From Lutjanus erythropterus (lineage: Eukaryota; Chordata; Actinopteri; Lutjaniformes; Lutjanidae), in contig CM034601.1 of assembly GCA_020091685.1 (NCBI GenBank), positions 3,534,920 through 3,598,919 of the forward strand: a stretch of DNA of 64,000 nucleotides, written 5' to 3'. A program made the translations under genes and the position numbers. Below, in pieces: positions 59,243-64,000 of this stretch (the first letter of the stretch is position 1; every line of letters begins with the position of its first letter). Below the pieces are notes generated by a model, which saw only the letters and a program-made list of their open reading frames with translations, was not told the DNA's origin and searched no databases.

Positions 59243-59560
59243 TTAAAGGGGCACTCCACCAATTTTATTCGTCAGTCCAGTTTGTTCTTCATCAGCAGCA
59301 CGACTTATGAAAACAGTTGCATGTGTCTTCTGTGGCTCTGGAGGGAGCTTTCTAAATACTGACAGATAACCCTGGTGTTTTCATCTGGGGTTTCTTAGGT
59401 TCCATAGATTATAAACTGGGGGTGTGGGGTCAAGGCATGGACACTAACATGAAGCTATGTTTGTGTGAGGAGTATCCATACTGAAGGACATATGATCTGC
59501 TAAAGGCTAAAGATAGAGTCTGTTAACTTTTGAGTGTGTTGTTGTTCTAAAAATAAACTG
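59243..59560 (+). mobile_element. TTAAAGGGGCACTCCACC-type MITE, left end
   Basis: TTAAAGGGGCACTCCACCAA then TTTTATTCGTCAGTCCAG is a terminus I recognise from teleost MITEs with TTAA ends. The opposite end was not found; the right border given is a guess. Confidence 0.5.
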
Positions 59561-60496
59561 CAGTTTGTTGTTCAGTTCAGAGCTGGGAATGGAAACTCAT
59601 GTCCAGCGCCTAAGGTCACACTGGGTCGCTGTCAGAGGTCTCAGTGTTCCCGTCAGGAAATCCTACTCCCACACCAGCTTCGCCACCTCCGCTGCCCAGA
59701 ATCCATCAACGCCCCCCACTGAAACACCATGTCCAACAACAAACCTGACCTTTGATGCCACTGACTGACATGTTCATCTGACAGGAGTCACAGCACGGGC
59801 AAAATTTGACATACGATGCTGTGATTTCATCATCTGTATCGCCGCAGCTAAACCTCAGAACACACAAAACGCTGTATTTCTCCTTTCTTTATTACTGCCT
59901 TTGATACCAGTACAGTCAGGCCAGATCTCTGCAGGAGAGCTGCAGAATTTCTGTCACTTACATTTCAAAACTCATTCACTCATGTGGTGCAAGAAGTTAC
60001 CAACATTTAGCAACTGCATGGACGATTTTTAACCTCAAATATTTATGTTTCTGACCAAGCTGCTAGTTTAAAACCAGATACAGGCTCAGCTCTGGCCACA
60101 GAGATTTCACTGAGTCTGGGGAGGGGGAGACAAGGTGAAACAACTCGCTTCAACCATAGATCGTAAATTAAATTTTAATCTATTTAATACACAGTCTATG
60201 GCTCAAACTCACTATTTGGACTGATGTACTCTTTTTTGCTCATGTAATTGCTACATATTGCTCCTATAATGGTTTTCTAGAGTTAATCATTCCCTGGAAA
60301 ATTATATATATATGTAAAAAAGATGACTCATTCTTCACTTGGGAATACTAATTTTGCATACAATACCAGGCCTCAGCACAAATGATAGCATAACAGTTTC
60401 ATTGATTTTGATGAAATCTTCAACTTTACTTGTTGCTAAAGTAGCTTTCTACTGACTGCTATAACTGTTAGCTGCCGTTAGTGGGCAATGGAACAG

Positions 60497-60757
60497 GCTT
60501 CAGCAGCCTCCCAGTGAATGTGGCCGGACCAGGACTGAACGCAGCCTCCGAGACCAACAGGGAATACGGCACTGAGGTCATTTATGGAATTTCCTGATGG
60601 AAAGATAGCTTTACTTGTTGCTAGAGTAGCTTGGTTAGCTGTGCAGCAGGTGACTAAACACACTAAGAAAACCAGCTCGGTAGTGTGTTCCCTGTGGTCT
60701 TTGTTGGTCTTGGAGGTGGTATTCAGTCCCAGTCAGGCTGTGTTCACTGCGAGCTAA
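60497..60757. mobile_element. Inner foldback element
   Basis: CCAGGACTGAACGCAGCCTC and GAGACCAACAGGGAAT at the left pair with GTGTTCCCTGTGGTC, GTTGGTCTTGGAGGTGG and ATTCAGTCCCAGTCAGGC at the right. A relative of one arm is at 18500-18560. Confidence 0.6.
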
Positions 60758-60774
60758 TAGATCGGCTGATATCG

Positions 60775-60960
60775 CTGCATGGGCAGGGGGTGTAAGGCTC
60801 ATTTAGCACTAGTGGCTACTGTAAATGCCAATAAATGTCTGTGAAAAGTCCTTCCCTTGCTGCCTAATTTACAGGAAACACGTAAATATGCATGAGCAAT
60901 AAGTCATGGCGTTTTGTAGGAACTTTAATTGAAATTCTGGGTGTAGCATCCTGTGAGACA
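60775..60960. repeat. Interspersed repeat, copy B
   Basis: Same family and orientation as 47890-48130 (shared TACAGGAAxCACGTAAAxATG and GGCTACT.TAAA blocks). Confidence 0.6.
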
Positions 60961-61470
60961 TTTTAAGGTATTCATGACATATTTTCACCGACACATTCTG
61001 AGTGACAGTAGGACGGAGAGAAACAGCTCGACTGAGTGAAACTAAAGTCCAGGGTCACTTTAAAATGGCAGAAATGCACTTGATGGCGTAGCCAACTGTA
61101 AGCTGCCAGACATCCCCGAACGGAGCAGGTTTTCATCACACAATAACACTCTCACATAAACTGCTGTGTCAATAAAAAAACCAAAACTATTAAAAATTCA
61201 AGAGTCGAGGGGAAGACACTGAACAGGAGACAAAATAGAGGAAATGGTGCTGTCATATTTTGTAAATGCCTGCCGCCAGCCTCCAGCAGGGGAGAACTGT
61301 GGGATTATGAGTTAAAAGAGCAATATGTAACAATTGTGTGTCAAAACAGAAGTATAGCAGTCCACACAGCGAGCTGGAGACACAGACTATATTAAATAAG
61401 TTGAGATTCTATTTAATATATGGTTGAAGCGAGTTGTTTCCCCCCCATCACCCCCCAGCTTCCTAAACTC

Positions 61471-63399
61471 AAGGAAAGTCTCAGGCAGGCTGTTTATAGC
61501 TGTCAGTTGTTTATCAATGTAAAGTTAAGCCTGTTATCCTGAAAACAAAAGCACACTGCTCTCAAAATACACACTGGAGCTGGAGTTCAGTGACTGTGTG
61601 CCTCCTGCCTGCCAAACTCCATTAACAATTTTCTCAATTTAAGAGTTGGAAACATCTACTCCTTCTATAAAATTATTAATGATTTCTTATGACTCATAAA
61701 TAGACACTAATGCATTTGGCAAACATTCGGCATTAATTTGAACTCTTATTAATGTGAAACAGGAAAACAGTAACACAAATCATGGACTTGGGACAGAACT
61801 TTAAAAGGACACCACGGCTGTAGTGTTGTAATCAGAGAAACGAGTATTTCAATTTGTTTCACTCTCAATGGCAAAAACTTTGCATTATTTTTTTGAATAT
61901 TTACTGCAAGCGTGCTCCTGAAAAGGTCAAAGTTTCTCTTAAAAATTTCTCCAGATGATGTGGATGTCACACATCCACACATCCACTGACAATCAGGTGG
62001 TAACATTCAGTCTGTGTGTGTGTGTGTGTGTGTGTGAATTCCTTTCTCTCAACCATCATTGCCTTCTTAATGAGGCTTCACATGTCCTCAGTCCTCTCTG
62101 GTTCAGAACATTTAGTGCTGCATTGTAGTCAAACAGTAGTCATAGCAGACAGAGGGGGCACAAACACACACACACACACGCACACACATAAACAACTTGC
62201 ATACAGAGACACGTGAATTAAAAAAGATAAAAGGATTATTTCCATCACATATTCAGCCTTTATTTAAGAAAAACAAAGAAACCGTGGGTGGACGACTCAG
62301 ATTGAAAGAACTGCAAAGGAACAAAAAGGCCAAGCCTGCTTATTTTCAACTCGAGGTGTATTTTCTTACTTTTTTACCAAGTTTGATGAAAGACTGATGA
62401 CTGTTGAGCTACTTTACATATCGCAGCATTGCAGAAAATTATTTGTTTTATCATTATCGTTAGCTGAGAGCTAATTTTCATCAGCAAACAAAGTTGGGGA
62501 CCACTACGATAATTATTATGGTTTAATGCACTGTTTAAGTCAGGTGACGCGGCATGAAGAACGAGAAAGTTGGCATATGGAGGAGGTGGGGTGGATGGAT
62601 GGCTCAAATAAACACAGGACTTAGAGACCGGGGTTTGTGTCCCATGAGAAACCAGGTTTATTTAAAGTTAATTTTAAAATCATAGCCTACCAGACTTCTA
62701 TCACTGACTATCATGTGACCCATGTTACACACTTATTTTAACCCAAACCCCAATTGTCTCTTAAACCTAACCAAGCTTTTGTGGCACTCAATTCCAAACT
62801 TTTTAATGGAAATGTATCAAGCTACATGAATGTGGAAATTGAATCCAATTTTAGACTTACTGGCATTTAGCTGGTTACTGTAGTTGCATAGAAAGGAAAA
62901 CCCCGCCATCGTGGTGGCTGACCTGACCTCTGGGATTTCCTCGCTCTCTGTCTGAGTGTGTGTGGACAGTGTGTACTTTTATTTTTGCAGATGTGTGTGT
63001 GGCTGTGTTATCCCGTGCCGTGTCGTCGTGCAGGTGTGTATGCATGCATTGTGTTCGTGGGTGTGTGTCAGACCAACACTCACTTCTCTGGAAGTCGTTA
63101 TCTGAAAAGAAAATTGCCATCAAATTGACAGCAAAGGCCCGTCTGGAGGTCTCATTTCCATTTATGGTAGCAGGATGTTTAAAATGTGATGACGGAACAA
63201 CAAACATATCCTGAATTAGTGTGTGAGTAAACACAGGGGCTCAGTATCAGGCTCAACATCAAGACCAGGCCAGGAACCTCCTCCATGAGGGTCTGTTTTT
63301 GCCACAAGGCCACATCAGGGTGGCACCGACTAGAGGGGTATGTAGGCCAAACAGAAGGGCAGTTGGGTACCGTTTCGGGTTCCTCAAGTACCCCAAATA
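61471..63399. other. No gene identified; two microsatellites
   Basis: TG run at 62013-62036 and CA run at 62163-62189. A CTTAAACCTAACCAAGC repeat word is at 62759. No coding signal. Confidence 0.5.
62013..62036. repeat. TG microsatellite
   Basis: Twelve TG units. Confidence 0.9.
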
Positions 63400-63910
63400 T
63401 AATTTTGCACTGAATTTTATCAGAACTGCTTAGTTTGACAGTTTGATCTGAGTTTCAGGAGTCTCTATTGGAAACGTGTTACAGTTAAACAGTACACTGA
63501 AATACGTTCCTGAAAACATTTCAGGCGAGAGATAACGTAATCTTAATCTAAATTTGATCAGCACTGCCTTGTTTCACATCTTATCTGCATTTAGGAAGTC
63601 TGTGGTGATGCCAAAATGGTGGGCACTTGTTACAATATTTCTTCTATTACAGCTAAACAACACCAAAATACATTTCTGAAAACATTTTAGGTGAGAAATA
63701 GGCAATGTAATCTGATCAGCACTGCCTAGTTTCAGTTTCCTCAGAATTTTGAAAAAATGGTGGACACCTGTTCAAATATTACAGCCAAACAATGCACTAA
63801 AATACGTTTCTGAAAGCATTTTAGGCGAGAAGTAGGCACCGTATTGACATAATCTTGGCCAGCACTGCCTAGTGTGACAGTCTGATCTGAATTTTGAGCT
63901 TTCAGTTCAG
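63400..63910. repeat. Degenerate tandem repeat, unit about 130-170 bp
   Basis: The marker AATACGTTTCTGAAAACATT, then TTAGGCGAGA-type sequence recurs at 63501, 63667 and 63801. Each copy is followed by a GATCAGCACTGCCTAGTTT-type segment and preceded by CAGTTAAACA or CAGCCAAACA. Three copies or more; the array may continue slightly left. Confidence 0.8.
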
Positions 63911-64000
63911 ATGACACTGTTTTCCCCAACTTTATTGAGTAAATTAAGCATGCATTTGTTTTGGTCTGAGCTGCTGGTCGTCTTCTGCAATCTCTAGAGG

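Larger units (their letters stand above)
60115..61470. repeat. Large inverted repeat, arms about 155 bp, enclosing a second foldback
   Basis: Left arm 60125-60275 contains GAAACAACTCGCTTCAACCA, TCTATTTAATACACAGTCTA and GCTACATATTGCTCC. The right arm 61310-61460, read on the other strand, has GAAACAACTCGCTTCAACCA, TTATTTAATATAGTCTGTG and GTTACATATTGCTCT in the same order. The 20-base core is identical. It may be two oppositely oriented copies of one element or a single composite. Confidence 0.7.

Overview
The window reads as nuclear DNA of a ray-finned (teleost) fish. It is AT-rich and intron-dominated, has many CA/TG microsatellites, and is dense in short inverted-repeat DNA transposons of types common in teleost genomes. 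No long ORFs, operons, CRISPR arrays or bacterial signals are present. The single protein-coding locus I can support lies on the minus strand. It is the 5' two thirds of a DLC1 (deleted in liver cancer 1 / ARHGAP7 / STARD12) type RhoGAP gene.

Layout. From about 29.56 kb down to 5.25 kb I reconstruct twelve coding exons with GT-AG borders and matching phases: 29248-29284, 22652-22723, 22448-22529, 21405-21468, 19188-19813, 17581-17794, 17077-17475, 13214-13584, 11513-11689, 6634-6793, 6232-6430 and 5255-5468. They join into one open frame of 2615 nt (871 codons plus 2 nt). It encodes a short unique N-terminus, a SAM domain, a long serine-rich middle with the tensin-binding SIYDNVP and talin/FAK-binding LD-type motifs, then most of a RhoGAP domain with its arginine finger. 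The remaining RhoGAP residues and the C-terminal START domain are not seen and should lie left of base 1. Exon 1 is an inference from splice phase and protein layout; the other exons are well supported.

The region 29.6-64 kb shows no convincing exon. It contains a decayed Tc1/mariner-type transposon interrupted by a 5'-truncated L1-type LINE with a perfect 10-bp target duplication (29.9-31.2 kb). It also contains several TTAA-flanked foldback elements (33.1-33.65, 50.8-51.45, 57.35-57.7 kb), a complete-looking hAT-type nonautonomous element (35.13-35.93 kb), LINE 3' tails, tRNA-derived SINE pieces, and two degenerate minisatellites (40.65-41.3 and 63.4-63.9 kb). The introns of the gene carry the same families, including a 1.18-kb TTAA-flanked foldback in intron 1.

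I found no previously undescribed system that I can defend. The most useful observations are the reconstructed gene with its divergent central region, a tandem NAGNAG acceptor, the dated nested insertion, and the repeat families shared between distant parts of the window.
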